A stretch of DNA of 64,000 bases, taken from positions 1,922,001 to 1,986,000 of the forward strand of contig NZ_CP072036.1 in the NCBI RefSeq assembly GCF_018847375.1, in the 5' to 3' direction. Numbering within the stretch: the first letter of the stretch is position 1; every line of letters begins with the position of its first letter. The position numbers and the translations under genes were made by a program. Below, piece by piece: positions 52,652 through 60,575 of the stretch. Below the pieces are notes generated by a model. The model did not search any database and was not told the DNA's origin. It saw nothing but the letters and a program-made list of their open reading frames with translations. This DNA is from Akkermansia massiliensis. GTDB taxonomy: Bacteria; Verrucomicrobiota; Verrucomicrobiia; Verrucomicrobiales; Akkermansiaceae.

Positions 52652-52768
52652 GGTAAGAGGGGTAAGAGGGGTAAGAGGGGTAAGAGGGGTAAGAGGGGTA
52701 AGAGGGGTAAGAGGGGTAAGAGGGGTAAGAGGGGTAAGAGGGGTAAGAGGGGTAAGAGGGGTAAGAGG
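52652..52768 (+). repeat. 9-bp intergenic minisatellite, 13 copies
   Basis: Thirteen identical units GGTAAGAGG between the convergent secDF and EF-hand genes. Joined units give GGGG every nine bases separated by TAAGA, a possible G-quadruplex. The 386-base gap 52537-52922 holds only this repeat, two terminators and an A/T/C-rich stretch (52780-52850) with repeated CCCTA-like words. Confidence 0.95.
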
Positions 52769-52852
52769 GGTGATGATGGGAATTCCCTATAATCCCTAAA
52801 GTTCCCTATGATTCCTATAACCCCTAATTCCTTTTCCCTTTTCCCTGATAAG

Positions 52853-52883
52853 AAAAACCCCGCCTGCCGTAAGGCAGACGGGG
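52853..52883 (-). terminator. Rho-independent terminator of the EF-hand gene
   Basis: CCCCGCCTGCC (52858-52868) and GGCAGACGGGG (52873-52883), loop GTAA, one mismatch. Five As at 52853-52857 form the T-run on the minus strand. Confidence 0.85.
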
Positions 52884-52922
52884 CCGTCTCTCTGTTTCTG
52901 CTATGCGTTTCTGCGGGTGAAC

Positions 52923-54083
52923 TTATTCATCATCCCCTTCTTCCTGGACCGGAGCGGGAGGGAGGGGCATATCGTTATTGCCGCGGGCTGCCTTCCTGGC
53001 TTCCCTGCGAGCGGAACGGCGCGCTTCCAGAGCCTTGGAGGCGTCAGCGTTGAGCTGTGCCATTTCAGCTTCATTCAGCTTGCCGTCCTTGTCGGCGTCA
53101 TACTTTTCCTCAATCAGGATCCAGCCGGCCGCCATGATGGGGGCGCGGTTGGGATCAAGCTGGGGGCGGGGGCCGTCCGGGCGGTTGCCGCGGGGACCGC
53201 GGTCACCGTCTCCGCGGCGTCCTTCACCGCCTCTGCGACCTTCCGGTCCCCTGGGCGCGCGGGGTCCTTCAGCCCTGGGGCCTCCGGGACGGCGCGGGCC
53301 ATCCATCTTGGGCGCACCCGGTCCCTTGGGACCGCCGGGCGCGGCATGATGCGGGCCGGGCTGGCCGTGATGGGGAGGGATAGCCTGCAATTCTTCCGGG
53401 GAAAGCTTGCCGTCGCCGTCCTTGTCAAACTTCTTGATCATGTTGGCAGCGTGGGCTTCCTGGCGGGCTTTCATTTCCTCCATGCGCTTGGCGGCTTCCG
53501 GATGGTCCTTGGCCCAGTCCTCCCGCATGGCTTTCTTTTCCTCGTCGGAAAGCTTGCCGTCGCCGTCCTTGTCATACTTCTTAAGCATTTCGGCCTTGCG
53601 GGCTTCCTGGCGGGCCTTCATTTCTTCCATGCGCTTGGCGGCTTCCGGATGGTCCTTGAGCCATTCTTCCTGCATGGCCTTTCTTTCCTCCTTGGAAAGC
53701 TTGCCGTCGCCGTCCTTGTCGAACTTCTTCAGGATGGCGGCCTTCCTGGCTTCCTGGGCTTTCTTGACGTCCGCCTGGAGAACGGCTATTTCCTCGTCGG
53801 AAAGCTTGCCGTCCTTGTCGGTGTCATACTTGGCCATGACCAGTTCTTCCCCGATGATCATGATGCCGGGATCAATTCTCCTCATTTGGAGGTTGGCCCG
53901 TTCCGGACCTGGGCCCTGGCGGTCCCTGCCTCCGGCGCGGTGGCGGGGGCCTCCCCTTCTTTCAGGAGGGGGCTGCATTTCCGGAGCGTCGGAAGGTGCG
54001 TCCGGGGCGGGGGGCGGCGGCGCGTCCTGAGCGAACGCGGAGCATGCGGCAAAGGCCGCGGCGATAATCATTTGCTTGGTCAT
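52923..54083 (-). CDS. Secreted EF-hand calcium-binding protein with five loops
   Basis: From MTKQMIIAAAFAACSAFA the product is 386 residues with a signal peptide. Five canonical EF-hand loops are visible: DTDKDGKLSDEE, DKDGDGKLSKEE, DKDGDGKLSDEE, DKDGDGKLSPEE and DADKDGKLNEAE. Loops 2-4 sit in near-identical repeats of about 41 residues, separated by helices (EEMKARQEARKAEMLKK). A Pro/Gly/Arg-rich linker lies between loops 4 and 5 (RGPEGRRGGEGRRGDGDRGP). It probably binds Ca2+ in the periplasm or at the surface; role unknown. Confidence 0.85.
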   Translation of the reverse strand: MTKQMIIAAAFAACSAFAQDAPPPPAPDAPSDAPEMQPPPERRGGPRHRAGGRDRQGPGPERANLQMRRIDPGIMIIGEELVMAKYDTDKDGKLSDEEIAVLQADVKKAQEARKAAILKKFDKDGDGKLSKEERKAMQEEWLKDHPEAAKRMEEMKARQEARKAEMLKKYDKDGDGKLSDEEKKAMREDWAKDHPEAAKRMEEMKARQEAHAANMIKKFDKDGDGKLSPEELQAIPPHHGQPGPHHAAPGGPKGPGAPKMDGPRRPGGPRAEGPRAPRGPEGRRGGEGRRGDGDRGPRGNRPDGPRPQLDPNRAPIMAAGWILIEEKYDADKDGKLNEAEMAQLNADASKALEARRSARREARKAARGNNDMPLPPAPVQEEGDDE

Positions 54084-54308
54084 AACTTTGAGTGGTGAGG
54101 TTTGATGCGTTTCGGAAAGGGGCGTCGCGCTGTGATATCTCAAACAGGTGGAAACGCCTCCCTTTGCTAGGATGAACCCCCGGAATTCGTCCTGGTTGCA
54201 AAATAAAAACGTGCGTGCTCCGGAAAGGGGCGGACGGAGCCTTTGCGGGGCTTCCTTTTTTCTGCCGGGGTGCAGAATGGTAAAGCTGTTGAATATGAAA
54301 TAAATCTG

Positions 54309-54342
54309 TAAAAAAAGACCGCAGCCCGGAAGGGTTGCGGTC
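54309..54342 (-). terminator. Rho-independent terminator of the prepilin peptidase gene
   Basis: GACCGCAGCCC (54317-54327) pairs with GGGTTGCGGTC (54332-54342) with one wobble pair. The eight As at 54309-54316 are the T-run on the minus strand. The 282-base gap 54084-54365 shows nothing else besides the EF-hand leader. Confidence 0.85.
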
Positions 54343-54365
54343 CAGCCGTGTCATGGAGGGAAAAA

Positions 54366-55481
54366 TTATTCTCCGGAAATGAAGCGGAGATAGGCCAGCC
54401 ACCACTGGTCGCCACCCAGCAGCCAGATCAGGGCGGCGCTGAGCAGAGCGGGGCCGAAGGGAAGATTCCTGCCGAACCCCATGCGTGAAACGACTGCCTG
54501 CACAATCCCCAGCAGGGAGCCGAGGAAAAGGCAGAACACCGCGCCCTGCCATCCGCCCACGCATCCGGCCATCATCAGAATCCAGGCATCACCGGAGCCC
54601 ATGGCTTCCCGCTGCGCGCGAATATCCATCATGGTTCCTTCCACGCTTTCCAGGTCTTCCAGCGGGAAAACGTCTCCGTTCTCCAGCTCTATCCTATCCT
54701 GGCGCAGGATGACGGAGCAGGGAGGGAGCGTTTCCCCGTCAATGGTGACGGAGCCCCCGGAAATGACGGCCTTGTCCGTGGCCCGGTGGAAAAGCATGGA
54801 CCAGTCGTGAGGCTGTCCGTTGATAATGAGCTGGAGCTCGTCCCGGTCGGATTCCGGCTCCTTCAGGCTCCACGGAGCGGGAGCGTCAAAGTGCTGCTTC
54901 CAGGTGCCGAACAGGAGCTTGCCCAGTTCAATCACCAGCCTGATGGCGGCATACCCGGCGATTCCCCCCAGCACGGAGGCCGTGAAGGCGTCCGTCCAGG
55001 TCATGACGTCATTGTCCGGCAGGAGAAACGGGTAAAGGGCACAGGCTCCCACTCCGGCTGCGGCGCCGATGAGCGCCTGGGTGCGGAATACGATCAGATG
55101 CTCCGCGTCAATGAACATGATGACGATGGCCATGGCAGTCCACAGGCAGAGCAGTATGGCGGCTCCCGCGGAGGCGTCCGCGTACTTCCACCCCAGGGCG
55201 GCGAAAAGCAGGGCCGTAAGCAGCTCCACGAAGCAATAGCGGAAGCTGATGCGCGTTCCGCAGCAGGCGGATTTTCCCCGGAGCGCCAGCCAGCTTAGCA
55301 CCGGAATATTCAGGTACCACGGAATGGGTTCCTCGCATTCCGGGCAGAAGGAGCGCGCCGGATCATTGACGGAGATGCCCAGCGGCGTCCGGTAAATGAC
55401 CACGTTCAGGAAGGAGCCGATGCAGGCTCCCATCAGGCCGAAAATCAGCGGAATCAGCCACGCGGGAAGGCCGTCAGACAT
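54366..55481 (-). CDS. Prepilin peptidase (PilD/GspO, A24) with a large insertion
   Basis: From MSDGLPAWLIPLIFGLMGAC the product is 371 residues. The N-terminal domain has IGSFLNVVIYRTP and FCPECEEPIPWYLNIPVLSW with the C46xxC49 pair; the second Cys pair reads SACCGTRIS rather than CxxC. Catalytic aspartates are D125 in MFIDAEHL and D298 in GSGDAWIL. About 100 residues (190-292), beta-rich and soluble, are inserted between them. It cleaves type IV pilin or type II pseudopilin leaders. The start overlaps the LOG gene stop by eight bases. Confidence 0.85.
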   Translation of the reverse strand: MSDGLPAWLIPLIFGLMGACIGSFLNVVIYRTPLGISVNDPARSFCPECEEPIPWYLNIPVLSWLALRGKSACCGTRISFRYCFVELLTALLFAALGWKYADASAGAAILLCLWTAMAIVIMFIDAEHLIVFRTQALIGAAAGVGACALYPFLLPDNDVMTWTDAFTASVLGGIAGYAAIRLVIELGKLLFGTWKQHFDAPAPWSLKEPESDRDELQLIINGQPHDWSMLFHRATDKAVISGGSVTIDGETLPPCSVILRQDRIELENGDVFPLEDLESVEGTMMDIRAQREAMGSGDAWILMMAGCVGGWQGAVFCLFLGSLLGIVQAVVSRMGFGRNLPFGPALLSAALIWLLGGDQWWLAYLRFISGE

Positions 55482-56598
55482 GGGAGGGTGGGGAATAAGT
55501 CCGGCTGGGCGTCTGGTTGATGCGGTCAATCAGCAGCCTCAGCCTGCCGTAATTGCCGCGTTTGATGGGGAAAATGAGGCGTGGCAGCCGGTCCAGGTGG
55601 GGTTCGTCCGCCTCATCCGGGAGCGGTCCGCTCTGGACCATTCTTCCCCCGGGCAGGATCAGGTCTGAAAAATCCCGTTCCAGGTGCTCCACCCACTGGG
55701 CGGGCAGGTGCGTGTTCAGGCGGATGACGATGGCGTCCCTGACAAAACGGTAGGAGTGGAAAATGCGGTAGAAGCGGTCGATGTGCTCCATGGCCTCCGC
55801 CGGATTCTTGGTGACGTGGATGAGGTGCAGGTCATCCGCGGAAATCAGGCCGGAATCCACCAGTTCCACGCGGATGAAGGCCAGCCAGTTCAGCCAGAAA
55901 GTCTTGCCGGGGGAATCGAGAAGGACGATCGGGTAAATGGTGGCCTTCCCCGTCTGGATCAGGGTGAGGGTTTCAAACACCTCGTCCATGGTGCCGAAGC
56001 CGCCGGGGAACGCCACCATGGCATCGCTTTCCGCTACGAAATTCAGCTTTCTGACAAAGAAATAATAGAAATTGATCAGCTTGTCGCTGTGGGCTACCAC
56101 GTGGTTGGAAGTCTGCTCATACGGCAGGGTGATGTTCAGGCCGAAGGAGCGTTGCTCGCCGGCTCCTTCATTGGCCGCCTGCATGATGCCCGGTCCGCCA
56201 CCCGTAATGACCATGTAACCGTGTTCGCTGGCTTCCCTGGCGAACTCCCGCGCCGTTTCATACGCCGGCTCATCATTCCTGATGCGCGCGGAGCCGAACA
56301 CGGAAATCTTGCGGATGTGGCGGTACGGGGCGAAAACGCAGTTGGCCCGGTACATCTCCCGCCCGGAACGGATCAGGACGGTAAAATCGTGGTCGGAGGC
56401 TTCGGACTGCGCCATGTTGATGCCCGTCTTGATATACTCCTGGAGGTAACGGGGATCGTGCCTGGTGGAGGCTATTTCGGAAAGTTTTTTGACGACTCCT
56501 TCCAGAGCCTGGTAGCTGGTGTCCATGGACATGGTGGAGGGGCGCTTCTTGTCTTCCCCCGTAAAATCCCTGTTGTCCAAAAAATCAGGATGCTTCAT
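55474..56598 (-). CDS. LOG-family nucleotide monophosphate phosphoribohydrolase-like protein
   Basis: The product is 374 residues, longer than plant LOG (about 200). The core motifs are VFGSARIRNDEPAYETA, VITGGGPGIMQAANEGA and VAFPGGFGTMDEVFETLTL (the PGGxGTxxE signature). The first 90 residues (helical) and the last 110 are extensions seen in some bacterial members. LOG enzymes release the base from nucleoside 5'-monophosphates, including cytokinin riboside monophosphates. Its stop overlaps the prepilin peptidase start by eight bases. Confidence 0.85.
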   Translation of the reverse strand: MKHPDFLDNRDFTGEDKKRPSTMSMDTSYQALEGVVKKLSEIASTRHDPRYLQEYIKTGINMAQSEASDHDFTVLIRSGREMYRANCVFAPYRHIRKISVFGSARIRNDEPAYETAREFAREASEHGYMVITGGGPGIMQAANEGAGEQRSFGLNITLPYEQTSNHVVAHSDKLINFYYFFVRKLNFVAESDAMVAFPGGFGTMDEVFETLTLIQTGKATIYPIVLLDSPGKTFWLNWLAFIRVELVDSGLISADDLHLIHVTKNPAEAMEHIDRFYRIFHSYRFVRDAIVIRLNTHLPAQWVEHLERDFSDLILPGGRMVQSGPLPDEADEPHLDRLPRLIFPIKRGNYGRLRLLIDRINQTPSRTYSPPSHV

Positions 56599-56806
56599 GA
56601 GTTGGTATATAGGTTTGCCCCACTATGCCAGATGACGCACGTTAAGTCACAGAAAATTTGCCGGCGGACATGAAAAGAGTTGATTGTTGAAAACAGATCG
56701 TTAAATTGCTCCCCGCACGGGCGTTTCCAAAACATGCCGTAGGTCCTTCAGGCGGATTGCCCGCCATGCCCGTGCTGAGGGGAAACCCGGTACATTACAT
56801 ACGATT

Positions 56807-57931
56807 ATGTCGGAAAACGAAACCACTACTGCAGAAGAAACCGCCGTTACCACGCTGGCCCGCTTTGAAGTTCCCAGCCGTCTGGAAAAAATTGAAGACC
56901 CGAATGATGCGAATCATCTGACCTTCGTGGCGGAACCGTTTGAAAACGGTTACGGCCATACGCTTGGCAACTCCCTGCGCCGCGTTCTTCTGGGTTCACT
57001 TGAAGGCGCCGCCATCACCTCCGTCCGCATCGCCGGCGCACAGCATGAATTCTCCTCCCTGCCCGGCGTGGTGGAAGACGTGACGGAAATCGTGCTGAAC
57101 CTGAAAAAGGTCAAGTTCAAGCACAACGGCAAGGAACCGCGCCTGCTCTCCCTGCGCGTGCACAAGCAGGGCGTCGTGACCGCCGCCGACATCACTGACG
57201 ACACCACCTACCAGGTGGTCAATCCCGATCAAATCATCTGCACCCTGGACCAGGACACCATGTTCGAATGCGAATTCCAGGTGCGCGTGGGCCGCGGCTT
57301 TGCCACCGGCGACGAAAACAAGGTGCCGGACATGCCCATTGGCGTGATCCCGATCGACTCCATTTTCTCCCCGGTCACCCGCGTGAAGTACTCCGTGCAG
57401 AATACCCGTGTGGGCCAGATGACCGACTACGACAAGCTGATCCTTGAAGTATGGACGGACGGGCGCATCTCCCCCGCAGACGCCATGCTCCAGGCCTCCG
57501 CCATTCTGCGCCACCACCTGGACGTCTTCGTTAACTATGACGACAAGCAGGTCAACTTTGAAGAAGCTCCTTCCGCCGTCCAGGACGAGGAAACGGCCCG
57601 CCTGCGCAAGCTGCTCAACATGAGCGTCAACGAAATCGAGCTTTCCGTGCGCGCCGCCAACTGCCTCAACAACGCCAACATCACCACCGTCGGCCAGCTC
57701 GCCATGAAGAGCGAAAGCGAAATGCTCAAGTACCGCAACTTCGGCAAGAAGTCCCTCAACGAAATCAAGGACAAGCTGCTGGAACTGGGCCTTTCCCTGG
57801 GTGTTCAGGTGGATCCCTCCCTGCTTACCGGTCCCGTGCCGCAGGCCAAGCCGCGCCTGGGTCTGGAAGAGGAAAGCCCCGTGGGCCTGGCAGACCTGAT
57901 TGCCGCCAACATCGAAGACGACGACGACTAA
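56807..57931 (+). CDS. rpoA: RNA polymerase alpha subunit
   Basis: The product is 374 residues. The N-terminal domain (1-235) has FVAEPFENGYGHTLGNSLRR and LPGVVEDVTEIVLNLK, used for dimerisation and core assembly. The C-terminal domain (about 275-340) contains IELSVRAANCLNNANITTVG and YRNFGKKSLNEIKDKLLEL, which bind UP elements and activators. An acidic tail of about 35 residues (EEESPVGLADLIAANIEDDD) extends beyond the E. coli length. It precedes rplQ by 36 bases; rpsM/K/D are not adjacent upstream. Confidence 0.97.
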   Translation: MSENETTTAEETAVTTLARFEVPSRLEKIEDPNDANHLTFVAEPFENGYGHTLGNSLRRVLLGSLEGAAITSVRIAGAQHEFSSLPGVVEDVTEIVLNLKKVKFKHNGKEPRLLSLRVHKQGVVTAADITDDTTYQVVNPDQIICTLDQDTMFECEFQVRVGRGFATGDENKVPDMPIGVIPIDSIFSPVTRVKYSVQNTRVGQMTDYDKLILEVWTDGRISPADAMLQASAILRHHLDVFVNYDDKQVNFEEAPSAVQDEETARLRKLLNMSVNEIELSVRAANCLNNANITTVGQLAMKSESEMLKYRNFGKKSLNEIKDKLLELGLSLGVQVDPSLLTGPVPQAKPRLGLEEESPVGLADLIAANIEDDDD

Positions 57932-57967
57932 ATCTCACAAAACCAACACACATAGAAAAATATCATC

Positions 57968-58378
57968 ATGAGACACGGTGTAAAAACCTCCAAGCTTCAG
58001 CGCAACGCTTCTCACCGCAGGGCTTTGCTCGCCAACCAGGCATGCAGCCTCATCCTCAACGGACGCATCACCACCACCCTGGCCAAGGCCAAGGCTCTCC
58101 GTCCCTATGTGGAAAAGCTGATCACGCTCGCCAAGCGCGGCGACGTGCATTCCCGCCGCCTGGCTACCGCCACCATTCACAACACGGTTGCCGTCAAGCG
58201 CCTGTTTGATGAAATCGCTCCCCTCTGCGCGGAACGCAAGGGCGGCTATACCCGCATCGTCAAGCTGGGCCAGCGTCTGACGGACTCCGCCCTCGTGGCC
58301 ATGATCGAAATCATCGATCTGCCCCGCGAAACGGCTGAAAAGGAAGAAGCTCCCGCAACCACGGAAGCAACCGCCTAA
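57968..58378 (+). CDS. rplQ: 50S ribosomal protein L17
   Basis: The product is 136 residues. The start KTSKLQRNASHRRALLANQA and GRITTTLAKAKALRPYVEKL are family signatures, and GGYTRIVKLGQRLTDSALVAMIE closes the core. A Glu/Ala/Thr tail follows. It is in the rpoA-rplQ unit and ends at a terminator. Confidence 0.97.
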   Translation: MRHGVKTSKLQRNASHRRALLANQACSLILNGRITTTLAKAKALRPYVEKLITLAKRGDVHSRRLATATIHNTVAVKRLFDEIAPLCAERKGGYTRIVKLGQRLTDSALVAMIEIIDLPRETAEKEEAPATTEATA

Positions 58379-58412
58379 GGCCGTTCCCTGACACATCAGG
58401 CTTAACCATCTG

Positions 58413-58446
58413 CCCCGGCCTCTCGCAGAGACCGGGGCGGATTTTC
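58413..58446 (+). terminator. Rho-independent terminator after rplQ
   Basis: CCCCGGCCTCT / AGAGACCGGGG (11 pairs, one mismatch), loop CGC, then a T-rich tail (ATTTTC). Confidence 0.8.
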
Positions 58447-58500
58447 TATTCATATTGGCGGTAAAGAGATTACGGAGGAAGTGCGGTGGCAAGATCGCTC

Positions 58501-58529
58501 TTGCTTCTTTCCTGCCGGAACGGTATAAT
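58501..58529 (+). promoter_or_regulatory. Candidate promoter of fabD
   Basis: TTGCTT (58501-58506), a 17-base spacer and a perfect TATAAT (58524-58529). The -10 ends 12 bases before the ATG at 58542, predicting a leader of about five bases and favouring that start over the longer frame from 58455. Confidence 0.6.
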
Positions 58530-58541
58530 TCAGCCTCAACT

Positions 58542-59468
58542 ATGGACGCAGTATTATTGTTTTCCGGACAAGGTGCCCAAAAAGTAGGCATGGGCAAAGA
58601 TTTGTATGACCAGTATCCCGCAGCCAGGGCCCTGATTGAGCAGGCGGACAAGGCGCTTGGGGAATCCCTCTCCTCCATCATGTTTGAAGGCCCCGGCGAA
58701 GAACTGACCCGCACCTGCAATTGCCAGCCCGCTCTCTACGTGCATGGCCTGGCCTGCCTGGCCGTCTTGAAGGAGCTGGCGCCTTCCCTGAATCCCGTGG
58801 CTGCCGCCGGCCTTTCCCTGGGTGAATTCACGGCTCATGCGGCTGCCGGAACCTATACCTTTGAAGAAGGCCTTCGCCTGGTCCAGAAGCGCGGCGCGTT
58901 CATGGAGGAAGCCTGCAACGCCACGAAGGGCACCATGGCCGCGATGATCGGCGGGACGGATGAAAACGTCATCAAGCTGGCGCAGGAATGCGACGTGGAC
59001 GTTGCCAACTTCAACTGCCCCGGCCAGACGGTCGTTTCCGGCACGGAAGAAGGCGTGGACAAGGCCATTGCCGGAGCCAAGGCTGCCGGCTGCAAGATCG
59101 CCAAGAAGCTCAATGTGGCGGGAGCCTACCATTCCCGCCTGATGCACAGCGCCATGGTGAAGCTGGCGGAGGAACTCAAGAATGTCTCCTTCGGCACGCC
59201 TTCCATGCCCGTCTACTGCAACTATGAAGCCCGCGTGGTGGAAGGGCCGGACGACATCCGCAATGTGCTGGAGCACCAGGTGTGCGGCTCCGTGCGCTGG
59301 ACGGCCTCCATGCAGAAGCTGGTGGACCAGGGCCACCGCCTTTTCATTGAACTGGGACCGGGCAAGACGCTGGCCGGCATGATGGGCCGCATCTGCAAGG
59401 ATGCCACCGTCATCTCCATCGAAGACGTGCCCAGCCTGGAAGCCGCCGTTGCGGAATTAAATAAATAA
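58542..59468 (+). CDS. fabD: Malonyl-CoA:ACP transacylase
   Basis: From MDAVLLFSGQGAQKVGMGKD the product is 308 residues. The FSGQGAQ start, catalytic Ser92 in AAGLSLGEFTA, Arg in LVQKRGAFMEEA and the catalytic His in AGAYHSRLM are all present. It loads malonate on acyl carrier protein for fatty acid synthesis. Other fab genes are not adjacent. A hairpin terminator follows. Confidence 0.95.
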   Translation: MDAVLLFSGQGAQKVGMGKDLYDQYPAARALIEQADKALGESLSSIMFEGPGEELTRTCNCQPALYVHGLACLAVLKELAPSLNPVAAAGLSLGEFTAHAAAGTYTFEEGLRLVQKRGAFMEEACNATKGTMAAMIGGTDENVIKLAQECDVDVANFNCPGQTVVSGTEEGVDKAIAGAKAAGCKIAKKLNVAGAYHSRLMHSAMVKLAEELKNVSFGTPSMPVYCNYEARVVEGPDDIRNVLEHQVCGSVRWTASMQKLVDQGHRLFIELGPGKTLAGMMGRICKDATVISIEDVPSLEAAVAELNK

Positions 59469-59490
59469 TTCTCCGTAACAGTAATTTTCA

Positions 59491-59530
59491 AACCGCCGGA
59501 TCTTCAACGGTCCCGGCGGTTCTTTATTTC
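59491..59530 (+). terminator. Rho-independent terminator after fabD
   Basis: AACCGCCGG (59491-59499) pairs with CCGGCGGTT (59513-59521), followed by CTTTATTTC. Confidence 0.8.
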
Positions 59531-59595
59531 AAGTTATCCGACGGCACGGCGTCCCGGCCCGGGTGCAACACGGTGGCGGACGTTCCGCCGCGCTC

Positions 59596-60021
59596 TTATT
59601 CCCTGCCGGGAGCAGCGGTAATGCCGCACTTTTCCACAAGCGTGTGGACGTAGCATAAAAGCTTGCCCATGAAAACGAGGATGCAGGGAATCAGGATGAT
59701 TACTTCCAGTTCGGCATGGTTCGTCAGGAAAAATATCACGATGCCAAAGCAGAAAAAGAGGGTTGCCGCTGCGTAAAACAGGATGCGGATGGAAGGCTGC
59801 TCCTTCTTTGAAGGCTGGAGCGCCTTGAATTTAATCCGCCTCTGCAGAATGGCGGAAAGGGGGACCCAGTTCCGGGAATCTTCTTTCCTGACCATGGTGG
59901 TGGAAAACGGAAGCTTGCCGGCTGCCGCCAGCGTGTCGATCACTTCCTTGCTGACGGGACCGGCGGTTTTCTCATCGGTGCGGTAATGGTAGAGCGTTGC
60001 TCTGGCGGGTATCGGGCTCAT
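59596..60021 (-). CDS. GYF_2-domain membrane protein (paralogue A)
   Basis: The product is 141 residues. Residues 8-60 match the GYF_2/DUF4339 pattern (LYHYRTDEKTAGPVSKEV, then TTMVRKEDSRNWVPLS with the conserved Trp). Two hydrophobic segments follow (about 79-97 and 103-122). GYF_2 domains are thought to bind proline-rich peptides. It follows a paralogue by 46 bases. Confidence 0.7.
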   Translation of the reverse strand: MSPIPARATLYHYRTDEKTAGPVSKEVIDTLAAAGKLPFSTTMVRKEDSRNWVPLSAILQRRIKFKALQPSKKEQPSIRILFYAAATLFFCFGIVIFFLTNHAELEVIILIPCILVFMGKLLCYVHTLVEKCGITAAPGRE

Positions 60022-60067
60022 AGGCTGCAGGGGAGAGAGCGGGGAGGAGGAAGACGTTTGCGTCTGG

Positions 60068-60499
60068 TCAGCGTTCCGGTTCCTGGGCGGGCATTTTCCT
60101 CATGCCTCCGGTAAGAAGGTGCATGTACATCAGCATCTTTCCCATGAAAAACGCTATGGCAGGCACGAACAGCACTTCCATGTAAAGGATGGTGTGGAGC
60201 ATGATGGAATGCGCCACGCCGCAGGCCAGAAGGAGAAGGGCAATGATGTAAAACAGGAGGCAGCTTTTAGGAGGGCGGCAGGAAAGCATGAAGGCGGATG
60301 CCCTGAGGCGCGCCAGGCGCTCCTGGCGGCGCAGCTCCGTTGCGAGCGGCATCCAGCACTGGGAATGTTCCTCCCGGATCATGGTGTCCGGAAGAATCTT
60401 CTTGGAGACAAGCAGGGCGTGGAGGTCTGTCAGGCAGATAGGGCCCACAATCTTGTCTTTGACGCGGTAGTGATATAATGGGGTACGTTGGGAAGCCAT
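60068..60499 (-). CDS. GYF_2-domain membrane protein (paralogue B)
   Basis: From MASQRTPLYHYRVKDK the product is 143 residues; the ATG at 60541 would add 14 unlikely residues. It has the same layout as the next gene: LYHYRVKDKIVGPICLTDL, TMIREEHSQCWMPLA, a basic linker, and two membrane segments (LLFYIIALLLLACGVAHSI; EVLFVPAIAFFMGKMLMYM). The two genes are a tandem duplication that has diverged. Function unknown. Confidence 0.7.
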   Translation of the reverse strand: MASQRTPLYHYRVKDKIVGPICLTDLHALLVSKKILPDTMIREEHSQCWMPLATELRRQERLARLRASAFMLSCRPPKSCLLFYIIALLLLACGVAHSIMLHTILYMEVLFVPAIAFFMGKMLMYMHLLTGGMRKMPAQEPER

Positions 60500-60575
60500 T
60501 CTCCTTACATAAGGCATGAAAGGAATTCCGTCAAGAAACAAGCGTAACGGAATGGAAGGCGGAATTCCCGAATTC

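Noticed and set aside
52652..52768. Possible CRISPR array or iteron-type replication origin
   Set aside because: Identical 9-bp units without spacers, no cas or replication initiator gene nearby; simple tandem repeat.
59575..59589. Hairpin GGCGGA-CGT-TCCGCC downstream of paralogue A
   Set aside because: Short stem and no T-run on either strand; not called a terminator.
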